Positions 36,673 through 46,022 are shown, counted from the first letter of the stretch. The stretch: DNA of 60,387 bases from an uncultured Granulosicoccaceae bacterium (GCA_938041955.1 CALISD010000030.1:1-60387); one strand, 5' to 3'. Notes: a model not told the origin generated them from the letters alone. Translations and numbers: made by a program.

Positions 36673-37854
36673 GTGACGATTGATCTTGATAGAATCCGAA
36701 AAGACACACCGAGTCTCGCTGAATACGCTCACCTTATTGCGTCCGGTGCTTCAATAATGCCTGATCCGGTTCTCAGCGCAGTCACCGATCACCTGGCACT
36801 GGAAGCGCGCCTGGGAGGTTATGAAGCACATCATGAGGCCGCAGCCGAGCTCGATGGCGTCTATTCCACTGTGGCAGACTTTGTCGGCGCAAAGCCGCAG
36901 GAAATCGCTCTGGTCGAGAACGCCACTGTTGCATGGTGCCTGGCGTTCTATTCCCTCGAATTAAACAAGGGTGATCGAGTTTTAACCTGTCAGTCAGAGT
37001 ATGCGGCAAATTATGTTGCCTTTTTGCAGCGTGCAAAGCGTGACGGGATAATTATTGATGTCATCCCCAATGATGAGTTCGGAGCCATTGATGTAACCGC
37101 AGCCGAAGAGATGATTTCGGATCGCACAGCTTTGATCGCGATCACATGGATACCCACAAACGGCGGCCTGGTGAATCCGGCCGCGGCAATGGGTGATATT
37201 GCGCAAAGGCACAAAATTCCTTATCTACTCGATGCGTGTCAGGCGGTGGGTCAGATGCCAGTGTCAGTATCAGAGCTTAAGTGTGATTTCCTGTCTGCCA
37301 CCGGGCGTAAGTTTTTGCGCGGCCCAAGAGGCACTGGTTTTTTGTACGTAAAAGAATCACTAATTGAAACAATAGAGCCGGTGATGATCGACTATTTCTC
37401 GGCACCGTGGGTAAGTAAGGATCAATATAAACTACGTAACGACGCACGCCGATTTGAAAACTGGGAAAACGCCTATGCCTTGCGTGCGGGATTAGGCGCA
37501 GCAGTAAAGTATGCCAGTGATATTGGTATAGACAACATTCAAGCCCGCGCATGGCAGCTTGCAGATTCATTGCGCGCCAAGGTGATGGATATTCCTGGTT
37601 CAGAAATAAAAGATCTCGGTTCTGTGCAGTGCGCGATCGTGAGCTTTACCATTGAGGGGCTCGATCCGCCAACGGTAGTGACGGCATTGCGAAAACAGAA
37701 AATACACATCGGCTCATCAGATCCTGATAGCACGCGCCTTGATGCTGAGTCACGGAATTTGCCGGTTATGCTCAGGGCTGCACCGCATTACTACAACACC
37801 GAAGATGAGTTGGATCGGTTGGTCGAAGCATTGCAGACACTAAAGAACAAATAA
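36673..37854 (+). CDS. Class-V aminotransferase-fold protein
   Basis: The start is set at GTG 36673, with GGAG exactly eight bases upstream; the open frame reaches back to 36631 but has no better site. 393 residues. PLP-binding features: 'ENATVAW' (82-88), D187 and Q190 in 'LLDACQAVG', and the Schiff-base lysine K213 in 'SATGRKFLRG'. The fold is that of cysteine desulfurase, isopenicillin N epimerase and related enzymes. Substrate is unknown; the absence of an obvious catalytic cysteine loop makes it less likely to be a true IscS/SufS. Convergence in direction with yjdM downstream (53 bases) may indicate one transcript, but no shared pathway is known. Confidence 0.88.
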   Translation: MTIDLDRIRKDTPSLAEYAHLIASGASIMPDPVLSAVTDHLALEARLGGYEAHHEAAAELDGVYSTVADFVGAKPQEIALVENATVAWCLAFYSLELNKGDRVLTCQSEYAANYVAFLQRAKRDGIIIDVIPNDEFGAIDVTAAEEMISDRTALIAITWIPTNGGLVNPAAAMGDIAQRHKIPYLLDACQAVGQMPVSVSELKCDFLSATGRKFLRGPRGTGFLYVKESLIETIEPVMIDYFSAPWVSKDQYKLRNDARRFENWENAYALRAGLGAAVKYASDIGIDNIQARAWQLADSLRAKVMDIPGSEIKDLGSVQCAIVSFTIEGLDPPTVVTALRKQKIHIGSSDPDSTRLDAESRNLPVMLRAAPHYYNTEDELDRLVEALQTLKNK

Positions 37855-37907
37855 CTCCGTTTTATAACGCGTATTGAACGACCAGCTTAATATTGAGTAA
37901 AAGTGTA

Positions 37908-38246
37908 ATGAGTGATCTTCCTAATTGTCCTGAATGCAAATCAGAATATACATACGAAGATAGAAATCTTTGTGTGTGCCCGTCCTGTGGTCATGAATGG
38001 GATAAAGATGCAGCGACTACCGAGGTGGAAGCGGTAGTAAAGGACTCAAACGGCAATATTCTTCACGATGGTGATAGTGTCACTTTAGCTAAAGATCTGA
38101 AGGTCAAGGGATCCTCCACTGTATTAAAGGTCGGGACCAAGGTGAAAAATATTCGCCTGGTAGATGGTGATCATGATATCGACTGTAAGATTGATGGCTT
38201 TGGTGCAATGAAATTAAAATCACAGTTCGTTAACAAGGTTCAGTAA
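37908..38246 (+). CDS. yjdM: YjdM/PhnA family zinc-ribbon protein
   Basis: 112 residues from ATG at 37908; the open frame begins 15 bases earlier with TTG, but ATG gives the family start. An N-terminal zinc ribbon has C7, C10, C24 and C27 ('[14 protein letters not shown]', 'CPSCGHEW'). The C-terminal half ('[25 protein letters not shown]', '[24 protein letters not shown]') matches E. coli YjdM nearly residue for residue. The family is named for a former link with phosphonate use, which is not established as its role. No phosphonate genes adjoin it. A G-rich low-complexity block follows. Confidence 0.94.
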   Translation: MSDLPNCPECKSEYTYEDRNLCVCPSCGHEWDKDAATTEVEAVVKDSNGNILHDGDSVTLAKDLKVKGSSTVLKVGTKVKNIRLVDGDHDIDCKIDGFGAMKLKSQFVNKVQ

Positions 38247-38339
38247 ATTTTTACGCAGCTGGTTCTGGCGAGATACATAAGTACGTATCGTACTCGGGCA
38301 TAACTCTTAATTGCTGGTTGGTCATTGCTCGGTGACTCC

Positions 38340-38480
38340 AGGGGGGTCGACTTGGGCCGCTCTCTCTCTCTCTCTCGGCTTGGGCTGTCTTAGTGGGTTG
38401 GGTTTTACGTCGGTGGGTGTTTTACGTTTGGGACTTAATCCTTACATAGGCGGCGGGCTTTCTTCGGGGGGTCGATGGAC
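38340..38480 (+). repeat. G-rich low-complexity block with (CT)8 microsatellite
   Basis: A run of CT dinucleotides at 38360-38376 sits in a G/T-rich stretch with repeated short words: GGGGGGTCGA at 38341 and again near 38466, and TTTTACGT twice near 38403-38428. No coding frame of note crosses it. It lies between yjdM and the EamA gene. Confidence 0.7.
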
Positions 38481-38525
38481 TTGAAGGGTGTTTGGTATCG
38501 GGTTGTTGGCTCGATTGACTGGGGG

Positions 38526-39470
38526 TCAGCTTCTAATGGTTATCAGGATCATTCCCAGTGCAACCAATGTTGTACCTGCGATGACAAGGGTATTGATAGA
38601 TTCCCCCAGTAAAACAGCTGCCAGCAACACGCCGCTAACCGGAGCCAGAAAATTGAAACCTGCCATCACACTTGGGCGGTAACGGCTAATCAGCCAGAGT
38701 GACGCCATAAAACCAAGACCGGCTACTACCACACCCTGATAGGCTATCGCCAAAACAGTTTGGTATGAAAAAGCTGACCACTGTATGGTTTCAGTGGTTG
38801 TACCAATGACCGCATAGATGGGAATAGAAACCATCATTTGCCATAGTGCCAATTTAAACGGATCGAGCTTTTGCATGATGTGCGCACTGGCAATTAATCG
38901 ATAGCCAAGTAAGCAGGAGCTCGCCAGGCAAATCCAGTCGCCGGTGTTGCCGAAACTCACACCAGATTCTGATGTTTGTAAAAGCGTCAGGCACACACCG
39001 AAAAATGCCACAGACAAACCTGCCGCGCGCAGTGGCGTGATGCGATCATTCGCTATCATTACATGTGCAAAGAGTGCTGCGAATAGAGGGTTGGTAGAAA
39101 TCAGGACAGAGCCATTGATTCCGCTTGTGGCATTGAATCCAATATTCATCATCAAAATCTGAACAGTGAACAGGCTGCCAATTTTAAGAATCGGCAACCA
39201 TTCATGCTTAGCTGGCCACAATGGATGTTTTCGATAAGTGCACCATAACCAGATAGTGGCTATACCAAATAAAAATCGTAACAGTGCGCTCCACGCCGGT
39301 GGGAACACTTCCAGACCGAACTTGGCGGCAATAGGATTGCCGCCCCAAAGGATGTGGACAAAGACGGAAAGTAAGATCGCCTGAAGCGGTACACTTAGCA
39401 AGAAAAGTCGGCTTGATAGAAGGCTGGTCAGTGTATCAGCGGGACACCGCTTACGCGACAGGTATTGCAC
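38526..39470 (-). CDS. EamA/DMT-family transporter
   Basis: 314 residues with about ten hydrophobic segments and two EamA halves, each ending in the motif 'F.AP..G.....LGE' pattern ('NFLAPVSGVLLAAVLLGE' near 280-297). The first half begins 'LWGGNPIAAKFGLEVFPPAWSALLRF'. Family members export amino acids, metabolites or nucleotide sugars; substrate is unknown. The annotated first codon is GTG at 39470, with no good ribosome-binding site, and the first about 25 residues are not typical. The real start may be a downstream TTG nearer the first membrane segment. A 19-base repeat shared with the upstream region of the dehalogenase gene lies about 100 bases before it. Confidence 0.86.
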   Translation of the reverse strand: MQYLSRKRCPADTLTSLLSSRLFLLSVPLQAILLSVFVHILWGGNPIAAKFGLEVFPPAWSALLRFLFGIATIWLWCTYRKHPLWPAKHEWLPILKIGSLFTVQILMMNIGFNATSGINGSVLISTNPLFAALFAHVMIANDRITPLRAAGLSVAFFGVCLTLLQTSESGVSFGNTGDWICLASSCLLGYRLIASAHIMQKLDPFKLALWQMMVSIPIYAVIGTTTETIQWSAFSYQTVLAIAYQGVVVAGLGFMASLWLISRYRPSVMAGFNFLAPVSGVLLAAVLLGESINTLVIAGTTLVALGMILITIRS

Positions 39471-39566
39471 ACGCTAAGTGAACCTGGCAACAAACTTCTA
39501 TCGGCTGGAAATAGATCGAATGTCATTAGCTTGTACACGAGCATCACAAGCCACAGGAAACCCGAC

Positions 39567-39585
39567 GCGTAAGCGAGCGGATCAA
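39567..39585 (+). repeat. Short dispersed repeat, copy a
   Basis: GCGTAAGCGAGCGGATCAA here is identical to 44625-44643. The start, GCGTAAGCG, is also the core of the composite repeats at 20968-21046 and, in reverse complement, at 33075-33083. It lies about 100 bases upstream of the EamA start. Confidence 0.7.
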
Positions 39586-39649
39586 GCCTCGCTTTTACTG
39601 GACACTACAACTTTTTTTTCCTTACATTGTAGATTAATGCAATTCGCTG

Positions 39650-39946
39650 CTAAGCGTCGGTGCTGTGATGTCTGACTATCAAATACAGCAAAGGCGCTAA
39701 AGACCCGGTAAATAGCGTGGCGATTATCCATGGCAATGGTTGCTTGTTTCGAATACGGCAGTCTCTCCAGATCCAAACCATTACCAGGCATAATGCAATA
39801 ACAAGATCCAGAAAGTACTGTGATGTCCAGAGGCTGGCGTTGAAGGGCGTTATCATGCCAATCAAGCCTTCTTTGAACAGTGCAAGAAGTGTCACAAGTA
39901 TCAGTGCAGCAGTGGCAAAATAGAGTATGTTTTTGTTGACCTGCAT
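39650..39946 (-). CDS. Small three-segment membrane protein (DUF2834-like)
   Basis: 98 residues from ATG at 39946, GAGAGCGAG upstream. Three hydrophobic segments (about 7-24, 45-60 and 74-90) with a charged loop 'WRDCRIRNKQPL' between the second and third. The layout resembles DUF2834-type small membrane proteins, but no conserved catalytic residue is visible. It ends on the same strand as the EamA gene, 179 bases from its start. Function unknown. Confidence 0.65.
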   Translation of the reverse strand: MQVNKNILYFATAALILVTLLALFKEGLIGMITPFNASLWTSQYFLDLVIALCLVMVWIWRDCRIRNKQPLPWIIATLFTGSLAPLLYLIVRHHSTDA

Positions 39947-39981
39947 TAGCTCGCTCTCACGTCGTTTGGATGGATTATGCC

Positions 39982-41049
39982 TTAGGTTGTTTGCTGCAGA
40001 TCGAGCTGCGCTGTCACTAATTCAATAGCACGCTGAGTAGCGTCTTCCCCGAGCCACCTGAAAACACAAACAGCATGCCGAACGGGATCGTGCCATACTA
40101 GCTGACCACCTATGCCCATAGCAAAATAGCTCTCCGGTGATGCAGATTTGCTAATGGTGTTGCCGGTATTGAGCCAGGTAAAGAAACCATAGTAGGGTGC
40201 GATGGTGCAGGGGGTCAGCATCTGCTTTATCCAGTTGCTCGACAGCAATTGTTTGTTATGCCATTGCCCTTGCTGAAGCATGAATTGGCCGAGCAGCGCC
40301 TGGTCTGCCGGTGCGATCACCAGCCCGCCACCCCAATGACCACCGCCCGGAACACTTTGCATCGATTTGCCGTTAATTTCAACGTAGCTGTTGTCGTATC
40401 CATGCCATTGCCAGGTGTCACTCGCACCGATAGGGTCCATGATGTGCTCTTTGAATACCTCTGGGAGCGGCTTCTTAAATAGATGCAGGAGTGCAAGAGA
40501 AAATTGATTGATTCGAATATCATTGTACTCCCAGTGGGAGCCTGGAATCCTCATTGCGCGTGCGTCACCTTTGGCTCGAGTGGAAGCCACAGGTTGCATG
40601 CTGACATTACGATAGTGATCAACCTGATCCGGTATGCCAAAGCAGTTGCCGCTCCATTCACTGGTGAACTGAAGCATTTGTCTAAAGGTGATTTGTCTGT
40701 TGTGATTATCGTCAAATCCGATGCCCGGTAGCGACTTGTGTATTGAGTCGTCAATGTTTTTGATCAGACCGGCATCAACCGCTATACCGGTAATCAGCGC
40801 CAGACAGGTTTTTGTGACACTAAACGTCATGTCTGGCCGATGAATGTCTCCCCACTCACACAGTGTGTTGCCAGCTACACTGACTAACCCTGCCGGGCCA
40901 CCGCGGGCAAACACCGGGCCGAGCAATTTATTGTGTGGTGGTGTATCCAGCAGGTGAATGCCCCATTGATCCAGTGTAGATTCCGGTTCACGTGTCCAGT
41001 TGCACTCATTTGAATTGACGAATGCTTTTAGCTCGCTCCAGTCGTACAT
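39982..41049 (-). CDS. Serine hydrolase of the class-C beta-lactamase fold
   Basis: 355 residues from ATG at 41049, TAGGTAACGC just upstream. The nucleophile motif 'SVTK' is at 77-80 (Ser77, Lys80), and the second motif 'YND' has Y175 and N176, as in DD-peptidase/esterase relatives. A C-terminal 'GIGGQLVW' near 315-323 occupies the place of the third motif (K-T-G or H-x-G). No signal peptide is seen, so it is probably cytoplasmic and more likely an esterase or amidase than a secreted beta-lactamase. It lies 215 bases from the dehalogenase-like gene on the same strand, but no link is evident. Confidence 0.88.
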   Translation of the reverse strand: MYDWSELKAFVNSNECNWTREPESTLDQWGIHLLDTPPHNKLLGPVFARGGPAGLVSVAGNTLCEWGDIHRPDMTFSVTKTCLALITGIAVDAGLIKNIDDSIHKSLPGIGFDDNHNRQITFRQMLQFTSEWSGNCFGIPDQVDHYRNVSMQPVASTRAKGDARAMRIPGSHWEYNDIRINQFSLALLHLFKKPLPEVFKEHIMDPIGASDTWQWHGYDNSYVEINGKSMQSVPGGGHWGGGLVIAPADQALLGQFMLQQGQWHNKQLLSSNWIKQMLTPCTIAPYYGFFTWLNTGNTISKSASPESYFAMGIGGQLVWHDPVRHAVCVFRWLGEDATQRAIELVTAQLDLQQTT

Positions 41050-41263
41050 GCGTTACCTATGTTCTATAAGAATAAAAATCGTAACTATTCAGTCGGAATT
41101 AAACTGAATTAGGATTTTTTTTACTGGTTTTTCAGTCTTTTTCAGCTGTGCCTGTCGTGCCTGGTTAATTAGGAATAGGGCAGGAGTACGGGCGCAGTAT
41201 ACAGGTGTATTTTATCACGAGCGACAACACCCATGAATTCGACAGGTGTGCCCTGAATAGTGA

Positions 41264-44200
41264 CTAAAGATCAATTTCTAACGTACCATCTTCTGTGGCA
41301 GCACGAGATTGGCAAAGTATGATTTCGTTTTCGCGCTGTTGTTTTGACAATACATAGTCCCGGTGTTCGACTTCACCCGCGCTGTATGTACATTTGCACA
41401 CGCCGCACAGACCGTCAGAACATTTTACATCTATTTTTACACCATTTTCTGTCAGTACGTCGGTAGCTGACTTGTCCGCTGGAATATGAAACTCCTGATT
41501 GGACTGAGTCAGCTTTAAGGTAAATGGGTGATTAACGTAGTCCGGTACTTCGGGCACAGAGAAGTATTCGCTGTGTATGGTTTTATCTGGAAATCCACTT
41601 GCCATTGCTGCTTCTGATACTGACAGCATATAGGCCTCAGGGCCGCAGGTGTAAACGTGATCACCTGGTTGATAATTGGCAAGGATATTTTTCAGGTCGG
41701 CACGACTGTTTTCATCAGAGAAATATAAATGCACTGACTGTCGCCACGGCACCGTTGCAAGGTCTTTCAGATAACCGGCGCTTTGGCGGGCGGAACAGGA
41801 ATAGTGCATTTCAAACATTTGACCTGCAGCATGAAGTTCGTGTGCCATGGCGATCATAGGTGTGATGCCAATACCACCGCCCATTAAAAAATGACGGCTT
41901 GCTTCTGTGAATACAGGGAAATGATTGATGGGTTTGGAGATGAATAATTTGCGCCCTTCGGTGAAGATCCTATGCAACAGTTGAGAGCCACCTCGGCCTT
42001 CGTCCTCACGCAACACACCAATTTGATATTTACTTCGATCTGCCGGGTCACCGGACATCGAATACTGACGCAAGAACTCTGGAGCTATAACGATATCGAT
42101 ATGTGCGCCGGCCTGCCACTCTGGCAGTGGTTCTCCATCGAGTGATGAGAACTCATACTTGCTAACGCCTTCAGTCATCTGTTCGACCTTTGACAACTGT
42201 ACGCGCACTACAGGCGCATCGCCTTCAATTTTGTATTCATGTACCAGTGCGTCGGTATCACCCCGGGTAAGCTTGGCTTTGTACTGCTCTGCCGTGATCA
42301 TCGCCTGATAGGCTTCTATGCCTTTCTCTCGATCCATAGCAAACGGAAATGGCCACGGTGGCGGTGCGAGATGGGCGGGGTAGACGGCCAGCGTTTGATC
42401 TTCATATTTAAGATCCAGTTGTTTATCAAGATCTCGTTTGTTGACAACATGTACCGTCTGGCGGAATGCACCATCATCTTGCTTTTCAATGTCCCACCAC
42501 CACTTCTTTACCGGATTGCGTTCACCGTTGCCGACAGCATCGTCCAGCTTGGCAAGAAACTTTGCAGAAGAGGGCACGTTCATCGCCGCCCAACGGAATG
42601 GCGCTTCTTTAAATATCCCTTCAAGATTCCACGGGCAGGTCTTCATGCAACGGCCACACATTGCACCGCCTTCGGTGTTTAAGCGATAGGTGGTGCACTT
42701 TTGACTGTCAGATTTCCAGATCTCGTAGCCGTTGAACATAAGCTTGGGGCCGGCAGTGATTGCCCCGGAAGGGCATTCACGTGCACACTTATTGCAATTT
42801 TCGCAGAAGTGCTGCAAGCCGAAGTCTATTGGTTTGTCATGAGTCATTGGCATCGTGGTGGTCACCACACCTGATTTAAGTCTTGGACCAAGGTAAGGGT
42901 TGAGTATGACTTCTCCTATTCTGCTTACCTCACCAATACCTGATAATAGTAACAACGGTGGCTGCAGTACTTCGCCGTCAACTACAGTGTGCGCTTTGGC
43001 CGCATACCCAAGGTTGCGTATTTGTTTTGCTATGACGCCACCGAGTACAGAAAATCTAAGATACGCACGCATGGACTGGGATACCGCGATCCAGTCATCG
43101 CCCGATGCGCCTTCCATTGTTTCATAGCCTTGGTCGATGATCATTGAAATTGCCTGATCATGAGGCGGGTCAATGACTTCACCTGTGGCATCGTGTGAAT
43201 ACCATGTCCAGTCAGGACAGCGGGATATACCGACGGCATCTACACCAAGAAAGTAGCTGGCAGCTTTGATGTTGTTCGCGTTGCGCTCAGCGTCTTTGGT
43301 GCTTTCTGCCACCGTTGCCGAGTGTTCCCCGTCCTGCAAAAAAATACACGCACCCAACACACGGCGTTGCGCGGCGGACGGGGCAGACTTGCTGACATAC
43401 TTGCCGCCTTTGGCTGCCTCCTGGTTGGTCTTACCCATATCACCAAACAGTGAGCGCGCAAACATATCTGTGCGTTTAGGTACGCGCGCCACACGTGCTT
43501 CATCTATAAACGTGGTGGGTTCATCAACACGTTTTAGTTTTTCAAAAGGATGCTCACTGTCTACGAATCGCCGACGCGCAAAAGGCACGTGGTTCTGAGC
43601 GCCTTTAACGGTGCCTTTGCCAAGTAACCAGGAGAGTCCGTGGGTTTGTGCACGCGGCTGGTCGCTGGCAAGCGGGCGGTCTGTGGCGAGAGCAAACGTG
43701 GTTGTTACCACAGCAACACCAAAGCGGTCGCCCACATAAGGGTTATCCAGTTTGCCATTCCGTACTGTGGCCAGCCCTGACGCTACCGTCAGTTGATGTA
43801 AATCTACGTTGGTGCTGGTGACGGAATGGCTTCGCGATTCAAAGCCCAGGAGTCGCAGGTAATTTGCGATCACGACACTGGTTTCCGACGCCCGTAAACT
43901 GGCACGGGCAGCTTGTGCATCATCCAGCCAATCAATCCCAGGTTCGTCAGGCCATGGATCTCTTGGGTACTCGTACAAGAAGACAATGGCATGGGTGTGA
44001 TCATCTATGGATGTTGGTGGCTGCTCCATCGATTCACGCAGGTCAGCCATGATTATGTCAATGCCGGATGCGAGGGTTTTGGTTTGTCGGGTCTTGAGGT
44101 CTTCAGCCAGTCGATCGACGTCAGGATTTCGAAAAGCGGTCACCAGCCTTGAAGATGTCGGGATTTCACAGATGCCCATCATTGAAGCATCGCAAAAGTA

Positions 44201-44473
44201 TCCGTAGGCTTTTATGTGGTTAGCGCGTTCAGTCAGATCGTCAGGGCACTCGGCTTCAGTCTTGTTGGTTAACCCGATACGTATCGCATCAAGCATGGCC
44301 TGATACTCCCCCATTGCATTAACAATGCTCTCGGGCGCTTGTTCGTTTTTAAACGAAAGTTGCAGGAACGCAGGGGCTGTTGCGAGGTCTGGTGGCTGGT
44401 CACTTCGCTGTAGTTTCTCCAGCGGATAGGGACCCAAGTGAGCCGGACGGTGTCGGGTTGAGAATAGGCGCAT
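41264..44473 (-). CDS. Self-sufficient reductive-dehalogenase-like fusion (RdhA + reductase + ferredoxin)
   Basis: 1069 residues in one frame. Residues about 1-330 and 331-600 look like two diverged copies of the same cobalamin/nitroreductase-type fold, each opening with 'NHIKA' and closing with 'NPY-x-G-x-R'. The iron-sulfur region has C557, C560, C563, C567, then C593, C606, C609, C613, giving two 4Fe-4S sites, and ends 'NPVKKWWWDIE'. Residues about 745-975 form an FMN/NAD(P)H reductase ('RQYSM' at 802-806, 'GGGIGITPM' near 861). A plant-type 2Fe-2S ferredoxin follows (C1018, C1023, C1026, C1054). There is no Tat signal and no rdhB-like anchor, so it is cytoplasmic and would take electrons from NAD(P)H. 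This is the plan of respiration-independent halophenol dehalogenases such as BhbA. Substrate is inferred. Confidence 0.87.
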   Translation of the reverse strand: MRLFSTRHRPAHLGPYPLEKLQRSDQPPDLATAPAFLQLSFKNEQAPESIVNAMGEYQAMLDAIRIGLTNKTEAECPDDLTERANHIKAYGYFCDASMMGICEIPTSSRLVTAFRNPDVDRLAEDLKTRQTKTLASGIDIIMADLRESMEQPPTSIDDHTHAIVFLYEYPRDPWPDEPGIDWLDDAQAARASLRASETSVVIANYLRLLGFESRSHSVTSTNVDLHQLTVASGLATVRNGKLDNPYVGDRFGVAVVTTTFALATDRPLASDQPRAQTHGLSWLLGKGTVKGAQNHVPFARRRFVDSEHPFEKLKRVDEPTTFIDEARVARVPKRTDMFARSLFGDMGKTNQEAAKGGKYVSKSAPSAAQRRVLGACIFLQDGEHSATVAESTKDAERNANNIKAASYFLGVDAVGISRCPDWTWYSHDATGEVIDPPHDQAISMIIDQGYETMEGASGDDWIAVSQSMRAYLRFSVLGGVIAKQIRNLGYAAKAHTVVDGEVLQPPLLLLSGIGEVSRIGEVILNPYLGPRLKSGVVTTTMPMTHDKPIDFGLQHFCENCNKCARECPSGAITAGPKLMFNGYEIWKSDSQKCTTYRLNTEGGAMCGRCMKTCPWNLEGIFKEAPFRWAAMNVPSSAKFLAKLDDAVGNGERNPVKKWWWDIEKQDDGAFRQTVHVVNKRDLDKQLDLKYEDQTLAVYPAHLAPPPWPFPFAMDREKGIEAYQAMITAEQYKAKLTRGDTDALVHEYKIEGDAPVVRVQLSKVEQMTEGVSKYEFSSLDGEPLPEWQAGAHIDIVIAPEFLRQYSMSGDPADRSKYQIGVLREDEGRGGSQLLHRIFTEGRKLFISKPINHFPVFTEASRHFLMGGGIGITPMIAMAHELHAAGQMFEMHYSCSARQSAGYLKDLATVPWRQSVHLYFSDENSRADLKNILANYQPGDHVYTCGPEAYMLSVSEAAMASGFPDKTIHSEYFSVPEVPDYVNHPFTLKLTQSNQEFHIPADKSATDVLTENGVKIDVKCSDGLCGVCKCTYSAGEVEHRDYVLSKQQRENEIILCQSRAATEDGTLEIDL

Positions 44474-44624
44474 CGAGTAATGGTTGTCTGTGTGCTGTTT
44501 ACATACTAGCAGGGTTTTTAGTTGCGCATTTGCGGGTAGTTACTGAGATTCTATTTTCTGGTGATGTAACGGTAAAATTTACCAGGCCGTCACGCCACTG
44601 TTGGCCTGACTGAAGATACGCGAA

Positions 44625-44643
44625 GCGTAAGCGAGCGGATCAA
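44625..44643 (+). repeat. Short dispersed repeat, copy b
   Basis: Identical over 19 bases to 39567-39585. It lies about 150 bases upstream of the minus-strand dehalogenase start and inside the open frame leading into the cadherin-like fragment. Confidence 0.7.
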
Positions 44644-44689
44644 ATCTGGTACTGCAACAGGAGCAGTTCTGGATATAGGTAACGCTTAC

Positions 44690-45886
44690 GTGTCATTCAC
44701 GAAGAGCGGCGGGCAGAATTCATCCCTCTTTGTCTACGAATGTGACCTTCGCAGAACCGGTGACGACCTCGAAAATCAAGCACCTATTGCAAAGACTGAT
44801 GTTAGGCAATATCCGTTGATTGATGAACCTTTGCTCGTACCGGACTTGAAAATCTTTGATAATGACACTGATTTTGAAAATGCCCTGGATGTTGCCAGTC
44901 TGGTTATTACGCAACAGCCGCTTTACGGTGTGTTAGATATTTCAGTACCGGGTGTTGTGAAATACGCCAGTGAATCCAGAATCAATGATTATTTTCGCTA
45001 TACCGTGACGGATGATCAGGGGGTTGAGTCTAACGAGGTGGAAGTGGTGATTCAGTATTTCTTTACGGAAGAAAACCAACAACCCATTGCCATAAATGAT
45101 GAACTGTTCATAGCGCCGGGCGCGGCTATTAGTTTTCGGCCGCTTTCGAATGATCGTGATCCTGATGGTGAAATCAGACAGTCAAGTGTTCAAAGACTTC
45201 CAGCGCATGGGCGACTCAGTGTCAGTGGAGGTGTTAACCCAACCTTTGTTTATACACACAGCGGTGACGGCAGTATTGTCGACACTTTTAGATATGATAT
45301 TTTCGATAACCGGTCTGGTGTGGGTACGGGCGTCGTTACAATAAATATCGGCAATGAGTATGTAGGTGGGCTTGATGGACGCGCAATTGATCCTCAGGAA
45401 ATATCTGCACCCGGAGTGTTCGATTGGAGACGTGCTGGCATGGTGAGTACCCGCGACAATCTCTGGGTAACATGGGAGACGTATAACGCAGTAAATAACG
45501 GTGGTTATGAACTGGGTGTTTATATAGATGTAGATAAAAACCGGGACACTGGTTTTCGCGGCTTTAGTGACGAATACCCGATAGGCGTAGATTATCTGGT
45601 TGAGGGTGACTTGCAATACGTGTACGCCGGCAATGGACGGGATTGGTCGTGGAGGCTCGTGGCAGCAGTGGGCACGGGTACTGAATCCAATACAGGAAGG
45701 CGGCTTATAAATCCTCAACGCTATTTTGATAATATAAATGGACTGCGTTACTTTTTTCGGGCTGATAATGAAGCCTTGGGCGGTAGTGTGGACTACTATC
45801 CCGATTCAGTAACAGACACTAGTGCCAGTTTAATCAGTCGCTATAATATCTTTACCTGGTTGCCGGGGAATACAGCGACGCAGTAA
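44690..45886 (+). CDS. Cadherin/Ig-like extracellular protein fragment
   Basis: 398 residues from the first available start, GTG 44690, with poor ribosome-binding signal. The frame is open back to 44576 without ATG, GTG or TTG, and there is no signal peptide, so this looks like the 3' remainder of a longer gene rather than a full one. Two bacterial Ig/cadherin-like stretches are visible: 'ITQQPLYGVLDISVPGVVKY' with 'YFRYTVTDDQG' (near 75-115), and 'HGRLSVSGGVNPTFVYTHSGDGSIVDTFRYDIFDN'-like sequence (near 175-215). A C-terminal domain of 170 residues ('YIDVDKNRDTGFRGF', 'YAGNGRDWSWRLV') is of unknown type. A possible pseudogene. Confidence 0.62.
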   Translation: MSFTKSGGQNSSLFVYECDLRRTGDDLENQAPIAKTDVRQYPLIDEPLLVPDLKIFDNDTDFENALDVASLVITQQPLYGVLDISVPGVVKYASESRINDYFRYTVTDDQGVESNEVEVVIQYFFTEENQQPIAINDELFIAPGAAISFRPLSNDRDPDGEIRQSSVQRLPAHGRLSVSGGVNPTFVYTHSGDGSIVDTFRYDIFDNRSGVGTGVVTINIGNEYVGGLDGRAIDPQEISAPGVFDWRRAGMVSTRDNLWVTWETYNAVNNGGYELGVYIDVDKNRDTGFRGFSDEYPIGVDYLVEGDLQYVYAGNGRDWSWRLVAAVGTGTESNTGRRLINPQRYFDNINGLRYFFRADNEALGGSVDYYPDSVTDTSASLISRYNIFTWLPGNTATQ

Positions 45887-46022
45887 CAATGACGCGAATG
45901 GTTTTTACGATGTACAGGGATGTACTCGGGCCATTCACTGCTAACTAAAATGCAAATAGAACATTTACATCGAGTAAATTTTACTCGTCAGTGACCAGAA
46001 TGGTCCAACTGTATTTGATGCG

